DNA of 64,000 nt, from NCBI RefSeq assembly GCF_963583255.1, contig NC_084815.1, positions 4,281,056 to 4,345,055 on the forward strand, given 5' to 3'. The position numbers and the translations under genes were made by a program. Origin of the DNA: Pyrus communis. Taxonomy: Eukaryota; Streptophyta; Magnoliopsida; Rosales; Rosaceae. The number at the start of each line of letters is the position of its first letter. Within the stretch, counting starts at the first letter, position 1. The notes beneath the pieces are model-generated. The model searched no databases and was not told where the DNA came from. It saw only the letters and a program-made list of their open reading frames with translations. Positions 1 through 11,566 of this stretch are shown piece by piece.

Positions 1-261
1 TGAAACTTTGTTTCTTTATATATTTTGATCAAAGTCCTTAGCATCATTTAAGATATTTAATTCATGCATTTATGCATTTAATGTCCTCAAATTATGAAAT
101 TTAACCAAATTCAAATAACATTTTTAAAATATAATAAACACTTAAAAATCAATAATAGAGTAATATTGTTCTTCACAAAATTATAGAAAAAAAATAAATG
201 TACCCACATAATTATTAACATATTTTAAAAAATAACTACTGATATATTTTAATACATATAA

Positions 262-432
262 TTAGCATGGGTACATTTAGCAAAACTAAAAATGGGTACA
301 AATACAAATAAAAGTTTAAAATATATGGGCACAAAAAGAAATTAATATATGGGTACAAATGAAAATTGAAAATAAAATTGGTACAAATAAAAAAAATGTT
401 GCAAATTAAAAATGGGTACAAACTAAAAATAA
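262..432. repeat. Degenerate tandem repeat, GGGTACAAA core
   Basis: The core GGGTACAAA or a one-base variant recurs about six times at irregular 20-45 bp spacing inside very AT-rich DNA. The surrounding stretch 1-720 shows no gene; open frames there are low-complexity. Confidence 0.55.
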
Positions 433-720
433 AAATATATGATAAAAAATTTAGCCGTAAATATAAATATATTAAATGTAACATTTCTAACACTAAATGA
501 ATGTATTTAGAAATTAAAAATATTTTATTATTGAAATAATTAATAGCGTTTATTAAAACCTAAGAACCTTAATCAAAAATTGAAAAGGAATAAGGTTTTA
601 ATCAATGGAGTAGCAAAAAGATAGATGAGAACCTAATTTCTCCATATTGAGGACAAAATGATTGTAAATTCTTCTCTTCATTTTTTTGTTTTCTCCTCTT
701 TTTTTAGTCGGGTTTACACT

Positions 721-747
721 TGTGTGTGTGTGTGTGTGTGTGTGTGT
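721..747. repeat. (TG)n microsatellite
   Basis: About 13 uninterrupted TG dinucleotides lie directly against the left end of the next inverted-repeat element. Confidence 0.95.
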
Positions 748-749
748 AT

Positions 750-880
750 AGGGGTGTACTATTCACACACTCCTTGTTAATTTATATCATTTGATGTTCT
801 TTAATCCAGTCGATCCAAGGATCATAAATTAAGAAGGTGTATATAGAGCAAAAAAAGGACATGTGAATAGCACACCCCTA
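750..880. mobile_element. MITE, 131 bp, TIR AGGGGTGTRCTATTCACA
   Basis: The left end (750-767) and right end (862-879) are inverted copies of an 18-bp sequence with one mismatch. The element is flanked by TATA on both sides. There is no coding capacity. The superfamily is uncertain: a TA-type duplication would fit Tc1/mariner, but the TIR is not a classical Stowaway one. Confidence 0.7.
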
Positions 881-1799
881 TATATGTTTCCATCTTCAAT
901 TTGGGTGAAAGTGTAAAAACACGATGAATTGAGATAATGTTTGAATCACATTGAACTTGAAACTCTAATATCTCCATTTAAAATTTAATAAAGTAAACAA
1001 ATAATTAAAATATAAAATCTTATCATCACTCTTGGAAGTATTCCTATCTAGCCACCAAAGTTGTGCTAGCTCATGAAGTCAAGTTCGCCAAATTTGAGCA
1101 AAATCTACTGACGTAGCTTGTCTATTTCTTTGATCATTAAACTTTGAACAGTAGGGTGGCCAGTCGATGATGAAGAAGTTGTTGGTGTGCCAAAGTTATG
1201 TCACGTTATCAATTAACAGAGTAATTAATAGAAATTCTAGTGGAAGTATGAAAATGGCACAAAAATTAGACATTAAGTATGAAAGTGGAATGAAAACAAC
1301 TTTAGGTATGAAAATTGGAAATTTCACGATATTTGAGGATAGTAAAGTAAAAATTATCCTTATTTTTATGTTATTTTGATTTATATGTGTAGTACTTTTA
1401 CTTAACTAGATAAGAAATTAAGGATATGTAAAATTTGAAGTTTGCTGGAATTATGAAGTTACTGATGTTCGAGTTGCAACTATGTTATTGGTTCAATGAA
1501 CTTTGAAATTTAATAACATTGTTTATTTTTTGGATGGTTTAATTTGTTAGAAAATGAAAAATATGCAACAAGTTATGTGGACAAACAAATTTTAGAAAAT
1601 GCAAAAGAGAACAGGATTACGCCCAAGTTGTTTGGTTTGGTTAATATGAACTGGTTAATGATTTTTGTTGAAACTGATTCGAACTAAATTGATGATCGTA
1701 AATTAATTTGGCTGTTATTTGTTGTAAAACTGATCCAATCTAAATTGTGCCGTCTCCTATAATGTTAGATCTACAGATGTGATCATTATTTTTTACGTC

Positions 1800-1802
<3 letters not shown>
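881..1802. other. Gene-free AT-rich spacer
   Basis: Only short chance open frames occur here, including one of 70 codons at 1167-1379 with no recognisable motif. I see no splice-linked exons, repeats or RNA gene. Confidence 0.5.
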
Positions 1803-1873
<71 letters not shown>

Positions 1874-1887
1874 TGTATGTATGTATG

Positions 1888-1918
<31 letters not shown>

Positions 1919-1958
1919 CTATGTATATATGTGTATACATACACACACACACTCGTAA
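1803..1958. repeat. Compound microsatellite (TA)n-(TATG)n-(TATATG)n-(CA)n
   Basis: A run of TA dinucleotides (about 1803-1845) passes into TATG tetranucleotides, then TATATG hexanucleotides, then a CA run near 1940-1952. The open frames over it are low-complexity artefacts. Confidence 0.95.
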
Positions 1959-2945
1959 AATGATTGTACCCACATCTATATACTCCTTGTGATGTTTAGT
2001 GGAACCTCTTTTTTCTGTTCCATCCTTTATTCTCTTCAACCTGGACATCTCACTGAAAACAGTCATAGTCGGTTGTGAAAATATATGTCCCCCAACTCCC
2101 TACTTTATCTTGTTTTATTTGCCTTATATTAATTGTAAAAGCAGTATATATACTATTTATACATCAACATTTTTCTTAGAGCAGTTCCAGCATTGGCTGG
2201 TGCTCAGGGGAAGGTGGATCAAACAGGGCTCCATAGCCCGGCAGACGCACTCCAGCGTTGGGAGCCCGAGGGACTGGCCAGGCCCGAGCAAGAGGCCCGT
2301 GAGGAATCGTCAGCCCGCGAGCCCAAGGTGGACTTGACGCAAGGCTGACATCAGCCTGGCGTCAGTCACAATTTTAAATTTTTTTCTATCAGGCGCGTAA
2401 GCCTCACCCTCGTGTAGGGGCGTGTCAGTAGACAAGTTTCAGACCCCAGGGGCCCGCGGAGCAGTTGGCCTCAGTTACCGTTGGGAAGTCACGTGGCTTC
2501 CCACGGTGCGTTCGATCTCAACGGCTCTTTAAATGGGTCGTCCGATATGCAATGGTAATAAAAAAAAGTTCTGATTTAATATCAACTGTTCGATCTGAGA
2601 TCGACGGTTGATATTAATCTGCTTTATAAATTAAAACATAAAAGAAAAAATAGTTTTAAAATTAAGAAAAGCTACCGTTGTGACACGTGGCACAATCTGG
2701 AGTGTTGGAATTCAAATTTTTTTATATCCAACGCCAGAAATTAATTAGTTGAATAAAAATTTTAAAAAAAATTGTAAAACATTTGAAAAAAAAATTGTAA
2801 AACATTCGAAAAAAATTGTTTTTACTTTTGTATAAATACATTCTCATTATCATCTACCTTATACCACAATTTCATATTTTCTCAACTACTTTCAATCACA
2901 TTCCTTTCTTTCTCTCAAAGTTTCAATCCATTTTTTTTCAACAAA

Positions 2946-4060
2946 ATGACTACTGATGCAGGTACGAATTGGTCGCTTCTTGAAGATGTTGCGTTGTGTA
3001 TTAGCTGGGTTGAAGTTATCCATAGTTCGCTTACGGGTAATGAGATGCAGTTGCGAGAAATGTAAAGTCTTATTCATACCAATTATCTTGAGAAAATTGG
3101 TGGGAAAAGAACCAAAGAATTGATGTCCAATAATTGGAAATTACTTAGCCAATCGTTTAGTACGTGGAGAAACGCCTTGGCACAAGCTAGTACTAATATT
3201 CGAAGTGGGAAAAATTACTCAGATCAGGTAACAATATATTATTTATTTGTTTGTGCTATACCCAAATTTACATTATAATTATTTGTTTGTATTATTTATT
3301 TGTTACCTACTTACATTATAATTATTTGTTTGTATTATTTATTTGTTACCTATTTTCATTCTAATTAGTTCTTCTTCCGCATTGTGTAGGAACTTCAAGC
3401 ACAAGCTTGATACGGTGCCAAAACCAAAAGCAAAAATAAATCATTCAACTGGTGGGAATGTTGGAATATTGTCAAAGATTGTCCGAAATTTAGAGTTGTG
3501 CCTGTCGATCCAGAAGTTTTCATGAACAGCACTCATCTACACTCTACACCCGATCATGGCTCGTATGTTCATAAAGATGATGCAGAAGAAGTGCCTGAAA
3601 CGCCCCTCCTTGAACAAGTGTAGGGTTCGACCCGTTATCCAATTAGGCCTCAAGGTAAGAAGGCTTCAAAGAGAAAAGGGAGTACTTTCAAGAATGATTA
3701 TGCAAAGTACATGGAAGAACTTACTCGCCAAGGTGAATTGACTTTGGCGCGGGAAATGGTGAAATATGAGGCTGATAAGGCTAGAGAGGGGGCAAAAACT
3801 GCAGCTATTGAGAGAGATTTCAAGCTAATGAGAGAGAAAGAGAGCTACTTAGGCAAGAAAGGGAACATGTTAGAGAAGAAAGAATGGCTCAACGAGATCG
3901 TGAGATTATAAACACGCCTTTAGAAGGGAAGTCTCCAAATTCTAAATTTTTTTGGAAGTCAGAGAAAGCGAACGTGGTGCGAAAGAGGCGTGCAAGAGAA
4001 GCGAGAGCAAGACAAGATGGTCCTAGCACCACAAGAGAAGATCATTCTAGCACCTCGTCG
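2946..4060 (+). pseudogene. Harbinger ORF1 (Myb/trihelix-like DNA-binding protein), broken
   Basis: Translation from the ATG at 2946 gives a helix-rich Myb/trihelix-like segment (NWSLLEDVALCISWVEV) typical of plant Harbinger second proteins, which recruit the transposase to the element ends. It continues through an intron-like gap near 3228-3390 to a Lys/Glu-rich coiled-coil C-terminus (about 3640-4030). Similar proteins are often misnamed 'glutathione S-transferase T3-like'. In-frame stops at about 3062 (Met-stop where the sister copy reads Met-Trp) and about 3621, plus frame changes, disable it. The sister copy at 43660-44776 aligns across its whole length. The last part runs into antisense transposase sequence at about 4030-4060, a deletion junction. 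Confidence 0.75.
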
Positions 4061-4273
4061 TTGCCTGCTTCTATCAAGGTTTCCAAAACGGCTGGGCCTG
4101 CAGATCTGAGCCACAGCTTGGATGACTCGACGGGAATGTGAGGCTCTGCCCATTCTTGCTTCGTCATCTCTCCTTCTACACTCCTCATCCTTTTCCCTCT
4201 CATTTTTTGCCAACGGAGATTGAACATTCCTTCTGAAGAGTTCCCATAACATCCTTGAGGAAGAAGAAGACAT
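4051..4273 (-). pseudogene. Harbinger transposase, N-terminal exon remnant
   Basis: Read on the minus strand from 4273, the frame begins MSSSSSRML and runs through an acidic and Arg-rich stretch to a GNLDRS motif. It matches the first exon of the convergent transposase in the copy at 46562-46802. Everything after about residue 75, including the whole DDE nuclease, is deleted and replaced by antisense ORF1 sequence. It cannot encode a working transposase. Confidence 0.7.
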
Positions 4274-4430
4274 TATAAGAAAGAAGCATAAATTATGAAT
4301 AATGATAGAAATTTTTGTGAAGAAGGAAGCAAAAACTATGAATAATGATAGAGATCTTAAGAAAATTGGTGTGAGATTTGTTAGGATGGATGGTGGATTA
4401 TATGGAGGATTCAGAAAGGATTGTAGATAA

Positions 4431-4890
4431 TGCCACGTGGCATGCCGTCATTCATTAAAAATCTAATGGAAATCTATCCTCAAAGATTGTAAACAGATTA
4501 TGACACGTGGTGCGACGTGATTGGTTAATAATCTTATTAGAAATTTATCACCAATAATTGTATTTTCGGATAATGACACATGGCATGCCGTCATTCGTTA
4601 AAAATCTAATGGAAATCTATCCTCAAAGATTGTAAACAGATTACGACACGTGGTGCGACGTGATTGATTAATAATCTTATTAGAAATCCATCACCAATAA
4701 TTGTATTTTCGGATAATGACACATGGCGCAACAAGTACGATTAAAAATCTTATCGGAAATCCATCCCTAATAATTGTCTTTTTAGATTTTATGACAAGTG
4801 GCACAACTAAAACGATAAAAAATCTTATCCGAAATTACAAATAAAATTATTTTGTATTATTTAATAGTACTTCAGATAATGAAACGTGGC
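4431..4890. repeat. Subterminal repeats of the Harbinger element, ~72-bp period
   Basis: Seven copies of a TGACACGTGGCGCAACG-like core start near 4431, 4501, 4573, 4645, 4717, 4792 and 4880, with linkers containing 'AAAATCTTAT'. Several contain the palindrome CACGTG. They may be transposase or ORF1 binding sites (inference). Confidence 0.8.
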
Positions 4891-5167
4891 GCAACGAGAA
4901 CGATTAAAAATCTTATCCGAAATTACAATTAAAATTCGTTTGTATAATTTTATAAATAAATAAAATACTAATATTTTATTGCCTATTGCAAGGGCTATTG
5001 AAGTGCAACGGTGGAGATGCAAAAGGCGATTACTGTTCATTAAAGGCAGTTACTGTTCACTAGGTGGATAACATAGTGTATTGCCTGGGGGGAGGTTTCA
5101 CACGCTGGAGTTACTCTTAAGGCGTTGGATGTCTTCTAAAACCTATTAAAAATATGTAAATAAAAAA

Positions 5168-5918
5168 GGATTAAGTACCTAAAACATTTCAGCCTTTTTG
5201 TGTCATTCCAAATCCGTCCCAACATTTTTAAACATTTCAAATAAATATTCAACCTATTGAAAACATTACATCCATTAAGCCCTAGTAAAACTTTTGTTAA
5301 ATTTACTAAGACTTACTTTGTCTCCTAGGTCAATAGAAGGTCATGAAAGTATACTATCCACCAACTAGCGGTCACCATCACTCCATCAGCCCATCAACTA
5401 CCAATGCATAACCACCAACTCCACTCTACAATTCAAGTTGCTAACATCGATAAGAAGGTCATGAAGGTTGTTGAAATGGTATGAACTTCCATAATACAAC
5501 CATCACCATCTTCATTGTCCACAAAGAAGATTTGCAAGCTTTACGAGCCTAGAATCGGCGAATGAGGAAATCACATGAGCAGAAATAAGCTCTTTGAGGC
5601 CCTATTTGAATTCTTAATCTTTTTCCTTGTTAGAATATTGTTGTCCTAATGTAATATCAATTTGGGTCCAAATTTGTTTATTTTATTTTTCGTTCATCCT
5701 CATGTCTTTTTTGAAGTTATTTTAATTATTATTTTAGCATCCAAGTAAGCTAAAAAGTGAGACCAATTGTTGCCAAATGTACATTTAACAGAAAAAATTA
5801 ACTGGAACTTAACAGCTGTGACATTTTCAATAAGTTGGGTACTTTGTTTGGAATGTTTAAAAAGATTGATCAATTTAAAATAATACTAAAATGCTGAGAG
5901 ATTTTAAGTATTTAATCC
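5168..5918. mobile_element. MULE-like element with long degenerate TIRs, 751 bp
   Basis: About 115 bp at the left (from GGATTAAGTACCTAAAAC) and at the right (inverted GGATTAAATACTTAAAATC) are imperfect inverted copies. Flanks are AATAAAAAA (5159-5167) and AATAAAAAT (5919-5927), a 9-bp target duplication with one mismatch, as in Mutator-like elements. The interior has no convincing ORF. Confidence 0.65.
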
Positions 5919-5927
5919 AATAAAAAT

Positions 5928-6480
5928 TAAAAATCCATTTACATAGACTGTAAACTTTTTTTTATCCCAAAAAACAATTTTGTTTCTCAAAGTCATGTAA
6001 CAGTCGTGTAATCCAAATAAAGATGTGAATTAAGATGAAAGTTGCGATGTCTCAAGTCACATTTATTGCAAGTTTATTGTGAGATTGTCTCACTTTCTTA
6101 CCTTTTTAGTGTTAGTAATATCATTTATTAAAAAAAATCACGTTTAGACTCATTAATCAATATCTCAACAACTTACTGATAAAAAAAAAAATTAAAAATT
6201 AAAAACATGTTATTTTTCTAAATTGCGCATTCAAATTCTTTTTGTAAATTTCCCAACTTGGTTCATGGTTCTTTTGATAACCAAAACCAAATTGCACTTT
6301 TATATTTGAAGACTAGCTACTAAGAATCAACAATATTCTGCGATCCACGGGAACCCATTGCGCACAGATACAAAACCAAAAGTCTTCCCCAAAACCAAAA
6401 GCCTTTAAAAATGTGGATTAGTTGTGGAACTCACACCACATCGAACTTCAACCATCTGAACTATTTATTTTTTAAATTGC
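5928..6480. other. Gene-free spacer with a recurring 60-bp motif
   Basis: No gene is visible. The segment 6409-6480 (AAATGTGGATTAGTTGTGGA...) resembles 13432-13500 and 14486-14560, so it is a dispersed repeat. Confidence 0.5.
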
Positions 6481-7560
6481 ACCTTGTTGCATAAATTAGA
6501 TAACAAAAATTAAACTCATTAAGTCTTGAGTTTTAGTGATTGCATAGCATATAAGCACGTATATCGTCCCACAGAGATTGAATTGATTCTAAAAGTCTTA
6601 CTAACTAAATTGAAACAAATTATAATTGAGAAACTTTAATGAAAAAGATAGGAGATTTCAAATTAAACTGAAATAAAATAAAGCTTGAAATAAAATGCAT
6701 GTAAATAATAAAATGAAAACATAAGAAAAGAAGACCTAGGGCATCCGAATTCACTGTAACCAATTCTACTTAATTCCCTTTATATGTTATGCTCAAGTAA
6801 ATCCCCAATATTGATAATCGATTTTCCCTAAATTATTCAATGGTCATGGCATCTGGTTGCATCAAAAGTATCCTTACTTGTTAACTCTCTATGGCATCTA
6901 GATGAATTTAAACAAGTAAGAATCCATTAAGCTCTATGGAAATCGTTGAAAAATCACACAAACCCTAATTGTATGGCATCTACAAATAGGTGTTTATGGT
7001 ATCAATTGCAAGAAGCTAAACCCAAGTTAAGTATGGCATCTATTCTAACTTGCATCAAATCAACCTAATTTAAACCTAGATGGTGATCAAGCATCTAAAT
7101 AAAAATCAAGCGCATTACGAATAGCAAAAGATACTCAATAAAGATGAAAAACTTGATAATAACAATGCCACAAGGCAATAGACTACATCATAGCCCTAGA
7201 AAAGAAAAGAAACTAGAAAAGCTCTTCCATCTTCCCTTCCTTGCCGCAACCCCTATCTAAAATATGATTTTTGGTTCTGTTTTTGGTTCTATTTTTGGTG
7301 GCTCTCTAACTTAATAAGTAGAAGAAAGTGTTCAAGAAAGAAAAATAACAAATAAAACCCCACTAAAATCCTATCACTAATGGACTTTAAGTCCTTATTA
7401 AAGAAAAGGAAAAATAAACAGAAATAACAAAAACTAGAAATTAAGTTTTCTCCTAAAGTCCATTGAATAACATTCCCATGTCTAGTTGATTCCAAAACCA
7501 CTCGATTTCATCTTCTTGTTGTAATGCACATGTCTTCACGTAGCTAGTTAGCCTCGTGCT
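6481..7560 (-). mobile_element. Non-coding region of a large Gypsy (Athila/Tat-like) element, minus orientation
   Basis: On the minus strand this reads CAATCTCTGTGGGACGA, matching the 'caatccctgtgg(a)..cgacc' motif found in the untranslated part of large plant Gypsy elements. The same motif with the same surrounding layout lies on the plus strand at about 58650. GGCATCT words recur at 6847, 6891, 6974 and 7034 as degenerate internal repeats. No pol domain remains. Confidence 0.45.
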
Positions 7561-8032
7561 CCACTAGAATTACTCTACACACCCAAAAAGCTCATTTTTC
7601 ACTTCATTTATGCATAACTTCAGTATTGAATGTCTATAAATTAAAACAATATAAATTAATGCATTTAACGCATTCATATATACAAAATCCAAAGGAAGTA
7701 TATGATAAAAATATATGAAAATATGCATGTGGATGCAAATTTCCGCCTTCTTTTTCTTGGACAAAATTGCACCTACAAAACAATTAACATCTTAGGTCAA
7801 GGTCAGGAACCTTACACGCCCATGATGAATGAGGGGGGCTTTGGCCGAAGAACCTCCAATGCCAAAGTTAGAATTTTGAGGGAAAAGTATTTGGAGAATT
7901 TAGAGAATTTTGCAAGAGAGTTGGAATTGAGTTTTGGAGAAAACAAGGTGGTATTATAGGGGTGTGGCCGACCACCTTGGGAGGAGATGGACCGGCCACT
8001 TGGATGGTTTGGGAGGAGATGGACCGGCCACT
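7561..8032. other. Repeat-like spacer with a short tandem duplication
   Basis: A 31-bp unit containing GGAGATGGACCGGCCACTTG is repeated directly at about 7981-8040. The surrounding DNA looks like retroelement leader sequence, but I cannot assign it. Confidence 0.4.
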
Positions 8033-8272
8033 TGGATGGTTTTGTGGGTGAAGTTCATTATTTGTGTTTAATTAGCTAATTAATATAATTAAAAAGGAAT
8101 GATTTAGGGGTTACCTTGTGGAGCAGATATGATGAGGGATTGATGAAATAGGTCATAAATAACTATCTATTTGTGCATTTTTGACTTGATTGAGGAATGA
8201 TTGTCCACTGCTCGTGTGTAGGAATTCTGGTGTGCTTCGAGGATAATTTTGTCCTTTTTACCCAAAAATTCA
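8033..8272. repeat. Left direct repeat (putative LTR), 240 bp
   Basis: It aligns with 11295-11566 along its length. The right copy has about 31 extra AT-rich bases near 11343-11375. Confidence 0.7.
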
Positions 8273-8837
8273 CGTGAAGTAGGGGATTAAATCAACTTCG
8301 GAGGGCAATTATTTATCCCTACAAGAAAGAGAGAAAACTATAGGATATTTGTTCCCCCTCCCCTAGCATTCTTCTTTGCTTGCCCGTGCAAAGAACTGTC
8401 TTCCGTTGATTTATTTGTCTTTTCCGCGCCACATTGATGTAAGAAAAACTTAATTCTCATTGTCTTCTTCTTGGGTGGTGTTGCCACAGGGCATTCATCG
8501 AGGTGGTACGACACGTTGGCTAGCAAGAGCCAAGAGCTGGCTTGGCATGAGCCAAGAAGGTGATGTGGCAAGGGCCATTGCTTGTGCGGTTTGGCCTGAA
8601 GCCAAGGACTGGCTCAGCATGGGCCATGATTTGGGCTGCTTGCCAAAAATGAGGAAACTACTTGAGTTTGATTTCTCAGCTGCCGTAAATAGAGCAGTCA
8701 AGGATGGAGCTGCCAAGATCAGAGCTGCTGAAGATGAAGTGTCGGATGAGCGAACTGTTGAGTGCAAAGTGGTTGTTCCCCCCTGACCATTCGCTGCCTA
8801 GTTGGTTTTCAAGCATTTGATTCTTTGAGCTATGTGG

Positions 8838-9248
8838 CCTTCTCGCACTGGAGAGCTTACCCAGGTAAGTGTAAAGGAATTAGTTTACCCTCTCGCACTA
8901 GAGAGCTTACCCATGTGGGTGTCAAGGAATTGGTTTACCCTCTCGCACTAGAGCGAAATTAGTTTACCACCTCGCATTGGAGAGCAATTTATCCTCTCGC
9001 ACTGGAGAGTTTACCCATATGGGTGTCGGGGAATTGGTTTACCATATCGCACTGGAAATCAATTAGTTTACCCTCTCGCACTAGAGAACAATTAGTTTAT
9101 CCTCTCGCACTGGAGAGCAGACCCTTTTGGGTGTCGGGGAATTGGTTTACCCTCTCACATTGGAGAACAATTAGTTTATCCTTTTGCACTATAAAGCAGA
9201 CCCTTTTGGGTGTCAGGGAATTAGTTTACCCTCTCACACTGGATAACA
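8838..9248. repeat. Array of ~11 hairpin-forming units, CTCTC-GCACTG-GAGAG
   Basis: The word CTCTCGCACTGGAGAG or a close variant recurs about eleven times. It alternates between short spacers (AATTAGTTTAC type, about 27-bp period) and longer ones (GGGTGTCGGGGAATTGG type, about 50 bp). Each unit can form a 5-bp stem with a 6-base loop. The last copies have decayed stems. Confidence 0.8.
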
Positions 9249-11294
9249 TGAAAGTCGTTGTCGTGAGTGCAGCTAAGGAAAGCTAAACTGCTGGACAACT
9301 GAAATAATCTTCATCCTGCAAGGTCTTGTTTGGCGATCTGCTTGAGACTTCGAACTGCTTGTGGAACCCGCGTAAGGGTATAAGCGCAATGAGTTGCTCC
9401 TAGAATTATTGCACCATCATTAGGTGTTTCGTCATGTGCCTTTTTGAGGCTTGGTTGACGCAAACCACAGGGCAAGATCGGCATGGCTGGGAGTTGTAGT
9501 GCAAGATTGGCATAGTTATGAACCATAGTGATAGATCAATGGCTGCTGGGAGTCGTGGAGCAAGTAGGCACGGCTATGAAAGCAGAAATGGGGCTGGCTT
9601 GGGCTAGGTTGTGCGTAGTAGGAGGAATTGGACCACTAGGTCCGTGATGATAGGCTACTAATGATGTGCTATTTCAGTATTGAATCTTCTGGAGTGTTGA
9701 GAAAAAGGTTTGCCCCCGGTTCTTGGTAGTTGGGCTGGTGTGTCATTCTGGTATTTGTTTGCCCCTGCACGCTATTAAGCTGAGCTGTTACCTTTGTCGA
9801 AACAGAAGTGATCTTTGTATTCGACAATTTATATGGGATAGTCCCATCTGCTCGATCTTATTATTGAAAGATAACCCGTTTATGTTAGTCATGTCTTATC
9901 GAAGCACCTTGTCAGTAGCTTCGTTGCTCTGAAAATCGCGCAATTGCTCGGTCATAAGCATTTCTACTTCTTCCTGAATTTGCCTTTGTTGAGGTAGCGG
10001 AGCTTTTGGCTGCCCTCAGTCATGACCCGCTAGTCTAGGCTGCTCTTCCATGTGTTCGGCTCGTCTATGCTGCGGCTGCGGTGCATATGGTATATTCCTA
10101 GCAAATGAGCAAGTAACTTGCAAACTGGTAGGTGAACGTGAGCCAGATTGAGTGATTGCTTCTCTCTGTCCCCTATGCTGCCTACTCTGATGTAAGGCAG
10201 AGGATACTCCTTGCGGGCATGAACATTTCGCTTAGAAGGTTGCCCATGTTGATTATCGGAGTGTGGCCCCAACTGTGAGTGTATGTTCGTCCATGGGCCT
10301 AACTAAGAGTGCACGCTTCACCACGCCCTAAGACGAGAGTATACGCTATCTCGAGGGCCCAGTTGAAAGTGTACACTGCCAGAATGTTTGGTTCATGACT
10401 AATCGAATGGATGCCTGCCGGGACACTGCTGGAGAGGTTTGTCATCTGCCCTTATCCTACTTCGGGATACCTCGTCAGGGGCATGTTGCATCTCAGTGCG
10501 CTGCAAGGGCTGATTCACCAAGATCATCTGATGTGCGAGGGCGTTCATCAACTTAATAACTTGCCGAGACAAGTGTTGTTCTCCATTTAGGCTGGAAGAG
10601 CTTGGGCGGAATGTGTCTCCTTGAGTAGTGGAAGTGTTATGGATTCTGGGTGTGAGATTTGAGTTGAAATTGTCAAATCCACAGAGAAATGGGGTGAAAA
10701 TGCCCCCGGTTCAATTGTCGACCTAGAAATTTGGAGCCAGGATGGTTGAACTAGTCTTGGACCGGCTTGGGCTACTTGGGACACCAAGGTTATAGGTTGG
10801 GCCATAGGAGTGGGCTGCGGCGCGCGTGCATGTTGGGCCTAGGCTCGGCTCGAGAGCTCATTGGGCTCAGCTTAAGAGCGCGTTGAGCTCGCTCTAACAT
10901 TGGGCCAACGAGCACTGGGCTGCTTCTCCTATCGCAGCTATTTGGGCTTGCGCTATTGAGGTAGTGGCTCGAGCCGGCTCACGCTGGGCCTGGCTTAGCT
11001 GCCTTGTAGCGTGGGCTGCAAATTAGGTCGTGCACCAAGTGGACGAGGCTTGGGTTGCTTATAACGCCTGGGCTTATGGTTGCCTCACTGCTCGTTGCTC
11101 ACTGTGGGCTTGCTGCCATGAAGCTAGCCCACTCCCCACTGTCACGGTGGTCCCTGTGGCTCCCATGGTGGTGGTGCTCTGTGGTGGCAAAGTTGATCCT
11201 CTTACCACTGCTTTGAGCCTCGTGGATCGTCATGGTGAGGCTATGTCTCGTCCTCCATCATTTGATCCAGATCTTTGAACGTAAGAAGTTCCGT

Positions 11295-11566
11295 TGGATG
11301 GTTTTGTGGGTGAAGTTCATTATTTGTGTTTAATTAGCAAATTAATTGAGTAATTAATCAATTAATTAGCTAATTAATATAATATAAAAAAAATGATTTA
11401 GGGGTTACCTTGTGGAAAAGATATGATGAGGGATCGATGAAATAGGTTATAAATAAATATCTATTTGGGCACTTTTGATTTTATTGAGGGATGATTGTCC
11501 CCTACTCGCATGTAAGAATTCTGGTATGCCTCGAGGGTAATTTTGTTCTTTTTACCCAAAAATCCA
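11295..11566. repeat. Right direct repeat (putative LTR), 272 bp
   Basis: It has TGGAT...ATCCA ends and is similar to 8033-8272. Confidence 0.7.

Larger units (their letters stand above)
2179..5116. mobile_element. PIF/Harbinger element, non-autonomous, 2.94 kb
   Basis: The element starts GAGCAGTTCCAGC and ends with the inverted form of GAGTAACTCCAGC. It is flanked by TTA at 2176-2178 and 5117-5119, the 3-bp target-site preference of PIF/Harbinger. Inside are a plus-strand Myb/SANT-like ORF1 remnant and, convergent to it, only the first exon of the transposase. The DDE domain present in the related copy at 42863-49517 is missing. Seven G-box-like subterminal repeats fill 4431-4890. Confidence 0.85.
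8033..11566. mobile_element. LTR-flanked non-autonomous retroelement (LARD-like), 3.5 kb
   Basis: Two direct repeats (8033-8272 and 11295-11566) bracket a GC-richer interior of about 3.0 kb. The right repeat starts TGGAT and ends ATCCA, as LTRs do; the left ends ATTCA. The interior has no protease, RT or integrase. On the minus strand near 9900-10000 it reads QRQIQEEVEM-like peptide reminiscent of Gypsy gag. No matching target duplication, PBS or polypurine tract was found at the expected places, so the orientation and LTR status are uncertain; a segmental duplication is possible. Confidence 0.5.

Noticed and set aside
1740..2066. Minus-strand 108-codon open frame
   Set aside because: It is a translation of the TA/TATG/CA microsatellite (Tyr-Ile-His-Thr runs).
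4431..4890. CRISPR-like array
   Set aside because: The ~72-bp periodic repeats lie in a plant Harbinger element and the linkers are themselves repeated, not unique spacers.
8033..11566. Intact autonomous LTR retrotransposon
   Set aside because: No pol domains, no clear primer site or polypurine tract, and no target duplication; kept only as a putative non-autonomous element.
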